From the NCBI RefSeq assembly GCF_900107745.1, contig NZ_FNRO01000004.1:434001-498000 (forward strand): a stretch of 64,000 nucleotides of DNA, written 5' to 3'. The position numbers were made by a program, and so were the translations under genes. This stretch comes from Variovorax sp. YR216 (GTDB lineage: Bacteria; Pseudomonadota; Gammaproteobacteria; Burkholderiales; Burkholderiaceae_C). Below, piece after piece: positions 19,721 through 33,747 of the stretch; the stretch's first letter is position 1; each line of letters starts with the position of its first letter. Below the pieces are notes generated by a model that saw nothing but the letters and a program-made list of their open reading frames with translations, made no database searches and was not told the origin of the DNA.

Positions 19721-19836
19721 CTCGCCCCCAGGCTTGCTCACTTCGTGTGGCCGCCAACCCCCTACCGGGGCCGCCGGTGTTGCCCCCGGTAGGGGGTTGG
19801 CGAAGCGACACGAAGTGCGCGCAGCCTGGGGGCGAG
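19721..19836. repeat. 116-bp inverted repeat, palindromic intergenic element copy B (complete form)
   Basis: The arms are matched in three perfect blocks: CTCGCCCCCAGGCT (19721-19734) with 19823-19836, ACTTCGTGT (19740-19748) with 19808-19816, and a 19-bp block at 19752-19770 with 19784-19802. The loop is about 13 nt. Copies A and C contain mainly the right half. It lies between mlaB and the ABC ATPase gene, all on the minus strand, and could attenuate or end transcription or stabilise the mla message. Confidence 0.92.
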
Positions 19837-19839
19837 CCC

Positions 19840-20112
19840 CTATGGCGCGGCCGGCAAAAGACCGGCCACGCCGTACAGCGAGGCCAGTTCACGCAGGCGC
19901 GGCGGGAGCCCCTTCACCGCGAAACCACGCCCGAGCGCCGCGGACTCGCGGCGGCATTCGAGCAGCACCGCCAGTGCGGAGGAGTCGAAGTGAACCAGCG
20001 CGGTGGCGTCGACGACCGTGGCGCTGCCCGTCTGGCCCGCCAACCCGCGCTGGAGCATGTACACGCAGGTGGAAGCCTCGTCGTGGGTCAGCTTCGGCGG
20101 CAGGACCAGCAT
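19840..20112 (-). CDS. mlaB: STAS-domain phospholipid transport protein MlaB
   Basis: A 90-residue STAS protein. The anti-sigma-antagonist-like core TALVHFDSSALAVLLECRR is present, with the Ser pair at the loop that contacts the ATPase in MlaFEDB complexes. It is a cytoplasmic regulatory subunit of the Mla ABC system. Last gene of mlaFED-A-C-B, 7 bp after mlaC. The N-terminus LPPKLTHDEA and the length fit the family. Confidence 0.85.
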   Translation of the reverse strand: MLVLPPKLTHDEASTCVYMLQRGLAGQTGSATVVDATALVHFDSSALAVLLECRRESAALGRGFAVKGLPPRLRELASLYGVAGLLPAAP

Positions 20113-20119
20113 GATCGGT

Positions 20120-20782
20120 TCAGCTCTTGGCGTTGGCGCTGTTGGACTTGTTGCGCGCAGCGAGGGTGGCGATCAGGCCGTCGATGCCGTTGGCGTTGAT
20201 CTGCTGCGCAAACTGGCTGCGGTAGGTATCGACCAGCCAGACGCCCAGGACGTTGATGTTGTAGATCTTCCATCCGCCGGCCTCTCCGGGTGTCTTTTCG
20301 AGGCGGTAATCGAGTTGCACCGGGTCGCCGCCGCCACGCACTTCAGTGCGCACGAGCACTTCCTTGTCGTCCGGGGAGCCGCGGAAGGGACGCACGCTGA
20401 CCGTCTGATCGCTGACCTGTTCGAGTGCCCCCGAGTAGGTCCGCACCAGCAACGTCTTGAACTCCTCTTCCAGCCGCTTTTGCTGCTCCGGCGTGGCCTG
20501 GCGCCAGGCAGGACCCACAGCGGAAGAGGTCATGCGCTGGAAGTTCACGTTCGGCATGACCTTGGCGTCGACCAGCGCCATGATCTTGGTGAGGTCGCCG
20601 GCCTTGATGGACTTGTCGGCCTTGATGGATTCGAGCACGTCGGTCGAAAGGCGCTTGACGAGCGCATCCGGTGCTTCGTCGGCCGCAAGGGCGGGGCGCA
20701 CGGATGCGACCGCAGCGCTCACCAGCAGCAGGCCGGCCATCACGAATCGCCCGAAGGCGCGGCGTTGAAGAATCTGGTTCAT
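20120..20782 (-). CDS. mlaC: Periplasmic phospholipid shuttle MlaC
   Basis: 220 residues. A signal peptide ends near VRPALA, followed by the MlaC/Ttg2D domain (FQRMTSSAVGPAWRQATPEQQKRL, then LVRTYSGALEQ). MlaC carries phospholipids across the periplasm between the MlaA complex in the outer membrane and MlaFEDB in the inner membrane. It is separated from mlaA by 119 bp that contain a 7-bp GGTTCCT/AGGAGCC hairpin without a T-run and no gene. Confidence 0.92.
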   Translation of the reverse strand: MNQILQRRAFGRFVMAGLLLVSAAVASVRPALAADEAPDALVKRLSTDVLESIKADKSIKAGDLTKIMALVDAKVMPNVNFQRMTSSAVGPAWRQATPEQQKRLEEEFKTLLVRTYSGALEQVSDQTVSVRPFRGSPDDKEVLVRTEVRGGGDPVQLDYRLEKTPGEAGGWKIYNINVLGVWLVDTYRSQFAQQINANGIDGLIATLAARNKSNSANAKS

Positions 20783-20901
20783 TGAGAAATCCCTGTTTCA
20801 AATCACAAAATCGCTTGAACGAACGATTGGAGACAGCCTACCCGCCCGGGTTCCTCCGGCCAAGGAGCCGCTGCAACCGAATGCAAGCGTGCGTGCGAGC
20901 G

Positions 20902-21639
20902 TCAGTTTCCGTCGTCGGGAAGGTTTCCGTCGTGCACTTCGCTCCGGCGACGCTGTAGGAAAGCATCGCGCGTGAACGTGTATCGGTCGAGCGCCGCGTC
21001 ATCGAGCAGTTGGCTGGCCCGCAGCAGGTTGGACCGCAGATCCACCAGCCGAAGCGCGAACAAGGAATTGCGCACCGAAACATCCGACACATAACTGAGT
21101 GCATCGCCCCGGAAATCCACCGGAAGCGCCACCGTGTCGCGCAACGTCGACGGGCCGAGCAGCGGCAGCACCAGGTACGGACCGCTGGGTACACCCCAAC
21201 GACCCAGCGTCTGGCCGAAGTCCTCGGAATGACGGTCGATCCCGGCTTCGGTCGCGATGTCGAGCAGACCGCCGAGGCCGAAGAAGGTGTTGATGTTCAC
21301 CCGCATGAAGGTCTGGGCGCTGTCCTGCAGCTTCAGTTGCGCCACGCTGTTGACGAAGCTCCAGATGTCCGAAAGGTTGCCGAAAAAGTTGTTGACGCCG
21401 GTCCGGATGGGCGATGGCAGAACGCGCTGGTACACCGTGGCCACCGGGCGCAGCACCGCATCGTCCACCGTGTCGTTGAATCGCGCGACCTGGCGATTGA
21501 GCGGCTCCAGCGGGTCCGCCGGATTGGCGTTCGGGCCGGTGGCGCAACCCGTCACCAGCACCAGCACCGCGACGGACAAGGCCGTGCGCGCAGCGCTGGG
21601 GATGGCAGAACGAGAAGCGGAAGGGGTTCGTGGTTTCAT
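20902..21639 (-). CDS. mlaA: Outer-membrane lipoprotein MlaA (VacJ)
   Basis: 245 residues with a lipoprotein signal: hydrophobic stretch and lipobox LVTGC, lipidated C32. The mature part has the MlaA pattern DPLEPLNRQVARFND, the NNFFGNLSDIWSFVN segment and GPYLVLPLLGPSTLRD. MlaA forms a ring in the outer membrane that removes mislocalised phospholipids. In E. coli it is encoded away from mlaFEDCB; here it lies between mlaD and mlaC and overlaps mlaD by four bases. Confidence 0.94.
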   Translation of the reverse strand: MKPRTPSASRSAIPSAARTALSVAVLVLVTGCATGPNANPADPLEPLNRQVARFNDTVDDAVLRPVATVYQRVLPSPIRTGVNNFFGNLSDIWSFVNSVAQLKLQDSAQTFMRVNINTFFGLGGLLDIATEAGIDRHSEDFGQTLGRWGVPSGPYLVLPLLGPSTLRDTVALPVDFRGDALSYVSDVSVRNSLFALRLVDLRSNLLRASQLLDDAALDRYTFTRDAFLQRRRSEVHDGNLPDDGN

Positions 21640-22124
21640 TTCTTGTTGGCGTTGCCCTGCGGACTGCTTCCTTCGGCGGCCTTGCTATAGAGGAACTGCC
21701 CGATGAGATTTTCGAGGACGACGGCCGACTGGGTCGCGGTGATGACGTCGCCCGGCTGCAGATTCTTCTCGTCCGCGCCCGCTTCGATCCCGATGTACTG
21801 CTCGCCGAGCAGGCCACTGGTGAGGATCTTCAGGGAGCTGTCCTTCGGAAAGCTATATCGGCTCTGCAGCGCCAAAGTTACAGTGGCCTGGAAGTTCTTG
21901 TCGTCGAATGCGATCGATTCGACGCGCCCGACCACGACGCCCGAGCTCTTGACCGCCGTTTGCGGCTTCAGGCCGCCGATGTTGTCGAAACGGGCGGTGA
22001 CCGGGTAGGTCTTCTGAAAGTTCAGGCTCAACAGGTTGGCCGACTGGAGCGCAAGGAAAAGCAGCGCCGCCGCGCCGATCAGCACGAACAGGCCGACCCA
22101 GATGTCTTTGTTGGAACGTTGCAT
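21636..22124 (-). CDS. mlaD: MCE-domain protein MlaD
   Basis: 162 residues: one membrane helix (about 9-27) and one MCE domain (about 38-117), with a short tail. MlaD forms a hexameric ring on the periplasmic face of MlaE through which lipid passes. I chose the ATG at 22124 (MQRSNKDIWVGLF) because AGGAG is 11 bases upstream; the alternative GTG at 22133 would sit directly on that ribosome site. Confidence 0.93.
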   Translation of the reverse strand: MQRSNKDIWVGLFVLIGAAALLFLALQSANLLSLNFQKTYPVTARFDNIGGLKPQTAVKSSGVVVGRVESIAFDDKNFQATVTLALQSRYSFPKDSSLKILTSGLLGEQYIGIEAGADEKNLQPGDVITATQSAVVLENLIGQFLYSKAAEGSSPQGNANKK

Positions 22125-22150
22125 TTCTTGCACTCTCCTGATCGTTTCTT

Positions 22151-22933
22151 TTAGATGCTGAACATCATGGCGGTCAGCATGAAATCGAGCCCCAGCACCG
22201 ACAGCGACGCCACCACGACCGTTCGCGTCGTGGCGCGCGAGACGCCTTCGGGCGTCGGCTGCGACTCGTAACCCTGCAGCAGCGCAATGAACGTGACGGT
22301 GAAGCCGAAGACGATGCTCTTGACCACGCCATTGCCGACGTCGCGCCAGACATCGACGCCCCCCTGCATCTGCCCCCAGAACGCGCCAGGATCGATGCCC
22401 AGCATCAACACGCCGACCACATAGCCGCCCAGCACGCCGACTGCGCTGAAGACGGCGGCGAGCAACGGCATGGTGATGACGCCGCCCCAGAAACGCGGCG
22501 CGAGGATGCGCTGCACCGGATCGACCGCCATCATTTCCATGGCGCTCAGTTGCTCGCCGGCCTTCATCAGGCCGATTTCGGCGGTGAGCGACGTGCCGGC
22601 GCGCCCGGCGAACAACAACGCGGCGACCACCGGGCCCAGTTCACGCACCAGGCTCAATGCCACCAGCAAACCGAGCGCCTCCGACGATCCGTAGCGTTGC
22701 AGCGTGTAGTAGCCCTGAAGCCCGAGCACGAAGCCCACGAAGAGGCCCGACACCGCGATGATCGCCAGCGAGTAGTTGCCCAGGAAGTGGATCTGGTCGC
22801 GCACCAATCCGAACCGGCGGAAGCTGCGCATGCCACCGATGAAAAGGCGCAGGAACAATCGCGCGCCGACCCCAAGGTCCGCGAGCTTGCTGCGTACGGC
22901 GAAGCCGACGTCCGACGGGCGGTACCAGCTCAT
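22151..22933 (-). CDS. mlaE: Mla ABC transporter permease MlaE
   Basis: 260 residues with an amphipathic N-terminal helix and five to six membrane helices. The family segments [19 protein letters not shown] and [19 protein letters not shown] are intact; these form the coupling region to MlaF. It is the permease of the inner-membrane phospholipid transporter. Four-base overlap with mlaF. Confidence 0.95.
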   Translation of the reverse strand: MSWYRPSDVGFAVRSKLADLGVGARLFLRLFIGGMRSFRRFGLVRDQIHFLGNYSLAIIAVSGLFVGFVLGLQGYYTLQRYGSSEALGLLVALSLVRELGPVVAALLFAGRAGTSLTAEIGLMKAGEQLSAMEMMAVDPVQRILAPRFWGGVITMPLLAAVFSAVGVLGGYVVGVLMLGIDPGAFWGQMQGGVDVWRDVGNGVVKSIVFGFTVTFIALLQGYESQPTPEGVSRATTRTVVVASLSVLGLDFMLTAMMFSI

Positions 22934-23754
22934 GCCCGCCCTCCGTGGCTGTTGCCGAAATCGTCCTCGACCGTCATGGCCGGATAGTGGAAATGAACCG
23001 GCCCTTCGGGCAGCGCATTGACGAACTGGTGCACCAGCGGGTCCTCGCTGCGGCGGACGTCGTCCGGGCGGCCCTGAGCCGCGATGCCGCCATTGGCAAG
23101 GATGATCACGTGATCGGCGATGCGGAAGGTTTCCTCGAGGTCGTGCGAGACGATGACGCTGGTCAACCCCAATGTGTCGTTGAGCTGCCGGATCAGGCGC
23201 GCTGCGGTGCCCAACGAAATCGGATCGAGGCCCGCGAATGGCTCGTCGTACATCACGAGGTCCGGGTCCAGCGCGATCGCACGCGCAAGCGCCACGCGAC
23301 GCGCCATGCCGCCCGAGACTTCGCTGGGCATCAACTCGCGCGCACCGCGCAGGCCGACGGCGTCGAGCTTCATCAGCACGATGTCACGAACAAGCGACTC
23401 GGACAGGTTCGTGTGCTCGCGCAGGGGAAACGCCACGTTGTCGAACACGCTCATATCGGTGAAGAGTGCGCCGAACTGGAAGAGCATGCCCATGCGACGC
23501 CGCGCGGCGTAGAGCCCCGCTGCATTCAGCTTCCCGACATCCTGCCCATTGACGAGTACTTCGCCGCGCCGGGCCCGGATCTGCCCGCCGATCAGGCGCA
23601 GGACGGTCGTCTTGCCGCCGCCGGATGCGCCCATGAGCGCAGTGACCTTGCCACGGGGAACGGCGAAGGAGACGTCATTGAGGATCGCGCGTGAGTCGTA
23701 GCCGAAGGCGACGTGGCGGAACTCGACGAGCGACGTATCTGGTGTTGGATCCAT
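22930..23754 (-). CDS. mlaF: Mla ABC transporter ATPase MlaF
   Basis: 274 residues from the ATG at 23754. Walker A is [12 protein letters not shown], the signature is [14 protein letters not shown], and Walker B is [14 protein letters not shown]. It powers MlaE. The start is uncertain: upstream in-frame ATG (23787) and TTG (23859) would add residues encoded by the terminator hairpin at 23762-23794 and the spacer, and are unlike the family N-terminus. The chosen ATG has no Shine-Dalgarno because the T-run of that hairpin lies a few bases away. Confidence 0.92.
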   Translation of the reverse strand: MDPTPDTSLVEFRHVAFGYDSRAILNDVSFAVPRGKVTALMGASGGGKTTVLRLIGGQIRARRGEVLVNGQDVGKLNAAGLYAARRRMGMLFQFGALFTDMSVFDNVAFPLREHTNLSESLVRDIVLMKLDAVGLRGARELMPSEVSGGMARRVALARAIALDPDLVMYDEPFAGLDPISLGTAARLIRQLNDTLGLTSVIVSHDLEETFRIADHVIILANGGIAAQGRPDDVRRSEDPLVHQFVNALPEGPVHFHYPAMTVEDDFGNSHGGRA

Positions 23755-23761
23755 GGCAATG

Positions 23762-23794
23762 AAAAAAGCCGGGGCGTCTTTCGACATCCCGGCT
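23762..23794 (-). terminator. Rho-independent terminator after gltBD
   Basis: Read on the minus strand, AGCCGGG (94-88) pairs with CCCGGCT (73-67) around a 14-nt loop that itself contains a GTC/GAC pairing, and a run of Ts follows immediately. It lies about 100 bp after the gltD stop and directly before mlaF. Confidence 0.8.
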
Positions 23795-23895
23795 CGCGGT
23801 AACGCAATGATACGGGAAGGACCTAGCTGCCGCCTGACCGAAAGGTCCGACGATGGCAAGTCGACTTCCCGCAGGGCGCCGCCCCAACGGAAATT

Positions 23896-25374
<1,479 letters not shown>

Positions 25375-25407
25375 CGTGCTTACCTCTGTTCTTCGTTCTG
25401 GTTGGCG

Positions 25408-30150
<4,743 letters not shown>

Positions 30151-30182
30151 GGCGTGCTCCTTCAGTTTTCGCAGGGAAAAGG

Positions 30183-30211
30183 AGCATATTGCTTTGCACA
30201 AATAATGCCAA
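30183..30211 (-). promoter_or_regulatory. gltB promoter, sigma70-like with overlapping sigma54-like motif
   Basis: On the minus strand TTGGCA (30211-30206), a 17-bp spacer and TATGCT (30188-30183) make a reasonable sigma70 promoter about 26 bases before the likely transcript-to-ATG boundary. The same DNA reads TGGCAT-N5-GTGC (30210-30196), close to the sigma54 consensus TGGCAC-N5-TTGC with the required GG-GC spacing. Confidence 0.5.
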
Positions 30212-30220
30212 ACGGTTTAA

Positions 30221-30274
30221 TTGGGGTCAGATCACATTTAAATGTCTTCCATATTGGTCAACATTTAAATGGGG
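30221..30274. repeat. Direct repeats of ACATTTAAATG with GGGG flanks beside the transposase gene
   Basis: ACATTTAAATG occurs at 30234-30244 and again at 30261-30271, 16 bp apart. The first is preceded by TTGGGGTCAGATC and the second is followed by GGGGACAC. Such GGGGTCAG/ATTTAAAT/GGGGACA tracts are often seen beside Y1-transposase genes. This AT-rich patch contrasts with the GC-rich surroundings. Confidence 0.65.
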
Positions 30275-30326
30275 ACACATCAAAAACAGTAGCACTGTTT
30301 CCTTGTGACGCAACGGATCCGGCCGG

Positions 30327-31028
30327 TTATCGGCCCGGTTCGTGGGAGATGCGGGGTCGCCCGGGGCGCGCCTTCCGCACGCGCCGCTCTGTAGTTTTTT
30401 GTAACGATTCGAGGAACTGGCGGTCGCCGACGGCCCAACCGCGGAGTACGCCTTCGGTGAGCAGCACCCGATCGGCGTCGGAAATCCCCGCACGCACCAA
30501 CTCAGCGTAGGCGGCTTCGCGCGCGAACGGCGTGTTGCCGAGCGCCCAGTAGAGCGGATGCGGCGTCAGCAGCCTGTCGTGGCGCAGTCCAGCGTAGTGG
30601 CCGTAGCTCGACCACGGATAGTCCCGGGCATCCGTGACCAGCCCCGCGCGCACCGGATTGAGGTCCATGTAGGCCATGCAGGCCAGCAGGTAGCGATCCG
30701 GCTGGATCAGGGTCGACTTGTAGCGCCCCTCCCACAAGGTTCCGCTGCGTCCGTGACGATCGTTGAAATACCGGACATAGCGCCTCCCGACCGCCTGAAT
30801 CCACTGCGGCAGCGCTTCAACCGTGGAGGGCGTCGCCAGCAGGTGGAAGTGGTCCTCCATCTGCACGTACGCATGGATGGCGACACCATGTCGCACCGCG
30901 TTCTCGCCGAGCAAGCCCAGCATCATTTCGTGATCGGCACTGTCCACGAAGATCGTCTGCCGGTTATTGCCGCGCTGGACGATGTGATGCGGCTGATCAG
31001 CCAGCGTGAGGCGGGGCAGTCGGGCCAT
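30327..31028 (-). CDS. REP-associated (RAYT) Y1-type transposase
   Basis: 233 residues of the IS200/RAYT HUH superfamily. The metal-binding HUH motif is H60-F-H62 in QMEDHFHLLATP; the catalytic tyrosine is Y84 or Y87 in RRYVRYFND, followed by SGTLWEGRYKS and MDLNPVRAGLV, which are typical of RAYTs. These act on single-stranded palindromes and are usually single-copy and domesticated. It runs with gltB but ends in a repeat-rich spacer of 176 bp before gltB. No flanking terminal inverted repeats are seen. No clear ribosome site. Confidence 0.88.
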   Translation of the reverse strand: MARLPRLTLADQPHHIVQRGNNRQTIFVDSADHEMMLGLLGENAVRHGVAIHAYVQMEDHFHLLATPSTVEALPQWIQAVGRRYVRYFNDRHGRSGTLWEGRYKSTLIQPDRYLLACMAYMDLNPVRAGLVTDARDYPWSSYGHYAGLRHDRLLTPHPLYWALGNTPFAREAAYAELVRAGISDADRVLLTEGVLRGWAVGDRQFLESLQKTTERRVRKARPGRPRISHEPGR

Positions 31029-31049
31029 GGGGCTTGAAGCGGCCGTCGG

Positions 31050-31919
31050 TCAGGACAGCCTGAAGCGCGTCTCCGTCAGCGACTCGAGTCCGAACTGGGC
31101 CAGCAGCTCGCGCAACCGCGCCGCAGCACTCGCTTTGCGCTGGCCGGTGTAGCGGGCAATGATGAGTTCGTTCTTCAGGCTGTGTTCCCAGCCCACGAGT
31201 TCGGTGACGGTGACCTGGTAGCCATTCGCCTCGAGGTAGAGGCACCTCAGCACATTGGTGAGCTGGCTGCCGATCTCGCGCGTATGCAGCGGATGCCGCC
31301 ACAACTCGGCCAGCGGCGTGCGCGACAACGCGAGTGCCTTGGTCTCGCGCAGGCAGGCGGCAACTTCGGCCTGACAACAGGGCACCAACACCATGAACCT
31401 CGCGCGCTTGGCGAGGCCGAAGGCGATGGCATCGTCCGTGGCGGTGTCGCAGGCATGCAGCGCGGTCACCACATCGATTCGCTCCGGCAGCTCGGCGGCG
31501 GCCGCGGATTCGGCCACGGTCAGATTGAGGAACGACATGCGCTCGAAGTGCAGGCGTTCGGCCAATGCCCGCGACTTGTCGACGAGATCGGTGCGCGTCT
31601 CGATCCCGTAGACATGCCCCGCGCCCCGCGCGCGGAAGAACAGGTCGTAGATGATGAATCCGAGATACGACTTGCCCGCGCCGTGATCGGCCAGCGTTGC
31701 CTCGGCACCGCCGCCGGGCAGCTCCTGCAGCAGCTTCTCGATGAACTGGAAGAGGTGGTAGACCTGCTTGAGCTTGCGCCGAGAATCCTGGTTGAGCCGC
31801 CCTTCGCGCGTGAGGATGTGCAGCTCCTTGAGAAGTTCGACCGATTGCCCGGGGCGCAACTCGCTCTGCACTTCGGCTTCGGCCTTTGCCGCCTTCTCCG
31901 TCTTGGCGAGCTTGCTCAT
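31050..31919 (-). CDS. SAM-dependent methyltransferase (Methyltransf_32-like)
   Basis: 289 residues. A lysine-rich N-terminus (1-20) precedes a Rossmann methyltransferase domain: motif I is ADHGAGKSYLGF, with an acidic residue in GIETRTDLV and the cysteine pair LVPCCQAE, which recalls the CC motif of Trm13/Methyltransf_32 proteins. The substrate is unknown; RNA is plausible by family. ATGA overlap with the DUF1415 gene shows it is translated from the same message. Confidence 0.75.
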   Translation of the reverse strand: MSKLAKTEKAAKAEAEVQSELRPGQSVELLKELHILTREGRLNQDSRRKLKQVYHLFQFIEKLLQELPGGGAEATLADHGAGKSYLGFIIYDLFFRARGAGHVYGIETRTDLVDKSRALAERLHFERMSFLNLTVAESAAAAELPERIDVVTALHACDTATDDAIAFGLAKRARFMVLVPCCQAEVAACLRETKALALSRTPLAELWRHPLHTREIGSQLTNVLRCLYLEANGYQVTVTELVGWEHSLKNELIIARYTGQRKASAAARLRELLAQFGLESLTETRFRLS

Positions 31920-32488
31920 CGCGCGGCTCCCGGACCGACGTCAAGCGCTTCCCAACCCGAAGGCCCAAGGTTCTCGAGCGTCTCCATGTTGCGGCCGAAG
32001 ATGGCCTCGGCATCCGGAAAGGCCTCGACGGCACGGTCCACGCTGTCTTCACGCAGCAGATGCAGCGTGGGATAAGGCGCCCGGTTGGTCGCGTTCGTGA
32101 TGTCGTCGGCTTCCGTGCCGGCGAACTGGAAACGGGGGTGAAAGCTGGCCAGCTGGAGTTCGCCGTCGAAGCCTTCCCGCGCGAGCCGCCGCTCGGCGCG
32201 CGCGAGGAAATCGTTGAAGTCGAAGAAATCGGTCAAGGTGTTGGGAACGATCAAGAGCGTGGTATCCCTCTCGGCGGCACTGATGTCGCGAAGCGCCCTC
32301 GCCTCGGCGACCAGCGCATCGATCAGCCCGGATTCGTCAGGCGAAAGGTACACCTCATAGTGAACTTGTCCGCGGACGTGGACGGCCTTTGCAAACGGAC
32401 ACAGGTTGAGCCCGATGACGGCGCGCTCGAGCCAACGGCGCGTATCGGCCTCGGCCTGCTCGGCGGAGACGGTGAAGGGCTGGTTCAT
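31916..32488 (-). CDS. DUF1415 family protein
   Basis: 190 residues. The DUF1415 pattern is clear: WLERAVIGLNLCPFA near the N-terminus, FNDFLARAE in the middle, FHPRFQFAG and the NRAPYPTLHLLRE segment. The function is unknown. The ATG at 32488 shares four bases with the MFS gene stop and its own stop overlaps the methyltransferase start, so the three are coupled. Confidence 0.88.
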   Translation of the reverse strand: MNQPFTVSAEQAEADTRRWLERAVIGLNLCPFAKAVHVRGQVHYEVYLSPDESGLIDALVAEARALRDISAAERDTTLLIVPNTLTDFFDFNDFLARAERRLAREGFDGELQLASFHPRFQFAGTEADDITNATNRAPYPTLHLLREDSVDRAVEAFPDAEAIFGRNMETLENLGPSGWEALDVGPGAAR

Positions 32489-33747
32489 GCAGTTCCCCTT
32501 CGCGGCAAGGCCGGCAACAGCCGGGCGGCCAATGCGATGCCTGCCAGCGAGCATGTCAGCGTCACGACCCAGGTCCATTGCCAGCCGCCCGCGCGATGCG
32601 CGATCCACGCGACGAACGGCGGCGCAGCAAACTGACCCAACGACGAGGCCTGCACCATCAGGCCGATCGTCGTGGACACGGTGGATGGCCCCGGCGCCAG
32701 CCGCACGCCCAGCAGGAACAAGGTCGCCGGTATGACGCCCCCGCCGAGCGAGAACATGCAGACGGCCAGGTAGCGAAGCGCAGGCGGAAGGCTCAGGGCG
32801 CCTTGCGACGCCCCGACCTGCGCGAACGCGGCAACGCCGCCAAGCGCCATGACGGCAAAGCCCCAGCGAAGCAGGCGATCCGGCGCCACGCCGCGCTGCA
32901 ACAGCCGGCCGCCGGTCACATTGCCGACGATGTTCATCGCAGCCGCAAGCGCCGTCAGCGCGGCCGTCCATCCTGCAGGAACGCCGGCATCGACATAGAT
33001 CGCCGGCAGGAATCCGATCACGGCCATCCATTGCGACGAATAGACGGCGAACGCCATTGCCAGCGTCCACGGGCCACTGGCGCTCGCGGTTTCGCGCAGG
33101 CGCGCAGGCCATGACCCGGCGGCGCCGGCAGCGAGCCGCCTTCCGAGGCGATCGCCCGGCACCACGCATGCCACCCACACGGCTGCGGCCGCCGACAGCA
33201 GCCCCAGGGCCCACCACCATCCCGGCCAATCGAACCGGGCGATGAAGACCGGGCCCACGAGCAACGCAAGCGCGACGCCGAGCGGCATGTACGCACCCCA
33301 CAGGCCCATCGCCGCCTTTTCCGCGTTTGGGGGAACCATGGCGCGGATCAGACCCGGCCCGGGCATCACCGCGAGAAGAAAACCCAACCCTTCGAGCGCC
33401 CGCAGCGCCAGAAGCAGAGGAAGCGCCTGCGCCTTGTCGTGGATCGATGCGCCGACGAAGCCGCCCAGCAGGCTGGCGCAGGAAACGAGCACGAGCCCCG
33501 TCAACATGCTCCGGCGCAGGCCGATCGAGTCGGCCGCGAGACCGACGAAGATGCCGAGGCTCATGCTGGCAAGCTGTATCAGCGAAAGCAGGAAGCCCGC
33601 TTCGACCAGCCCGACGCCGAGTCCCGACTGCAGCGCCGGCACCGCAGGCGGCAACTTCCCGATGTGCAACGCTGCAGCAACCCCGGCGGCCACGACGGCA
33701 AGGGCGGCTACCGGCACCCGCACACCGGTGCGAGCGGCGTTGTTCAT
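32485..33747 (-). CDS. MFS transporter (CynX/NimT-like)
   Basis: 420 residues with about 12 membrane helices. The loop after helix 2 reads ADSIGLRRSM, an MFS loop 2-3 signature. Overall it resembles cyanate/nitroimidazole-type permeases, but the substrate is not readable. The start at 33747 shares ATGA with the dgt stop; a GTG nine bases upstream is less likely. Confidence 0.8.
   Translation of the reverse strand: MNNAARTGVRVPVAALAVVAAGVAAALHIGKLPPAVPALQSGLGVGLVEAGFLLSLIQLASMSLGIFVGLAADSIGLRRSMLTGLVLVSCASLLGGFVGASIHDKAQALPLLLALRALEGLGFLLAVMPGPGLIRAMVPPNAEKAAMGLWGAYMPLGVALALLVGPVFIARFDWPGWWWALGLLSAAAAVWVACVVPGDRLGRRLAAGAAGSWPARLRETASASGPWTLAMAFAVYSSQWMAVIGFLPAIYVDAGVPAGWTAALTALAAAMNIVGNVTGGRLLQRGVAPDRLLRWGFAVMALGGVAAFAQVGASQGALSLPPALRYLAVCMFSLGGGVIPATLFLLGVRLAPGPSTVSTTIGLMVQASSLGQFAAPPFVAWIAHRAGGWQWTWVVTLTCSLAGIALAARLLPALPRRGTA

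Noticed and set aside
23755..23859. Longer MlaF start at a TTG (23859)
   Set aside because: The added residues come from the glt terminator and spacer and do not resemble MlaF N-termini.
30327..31028. Complete insertion sequence around the transposase gene
   Set aside because: Only one Y1-type gene is present, with no terminal inverted repeats, target duplication or accessory tnpB; it fits a domesticated RAYT better.
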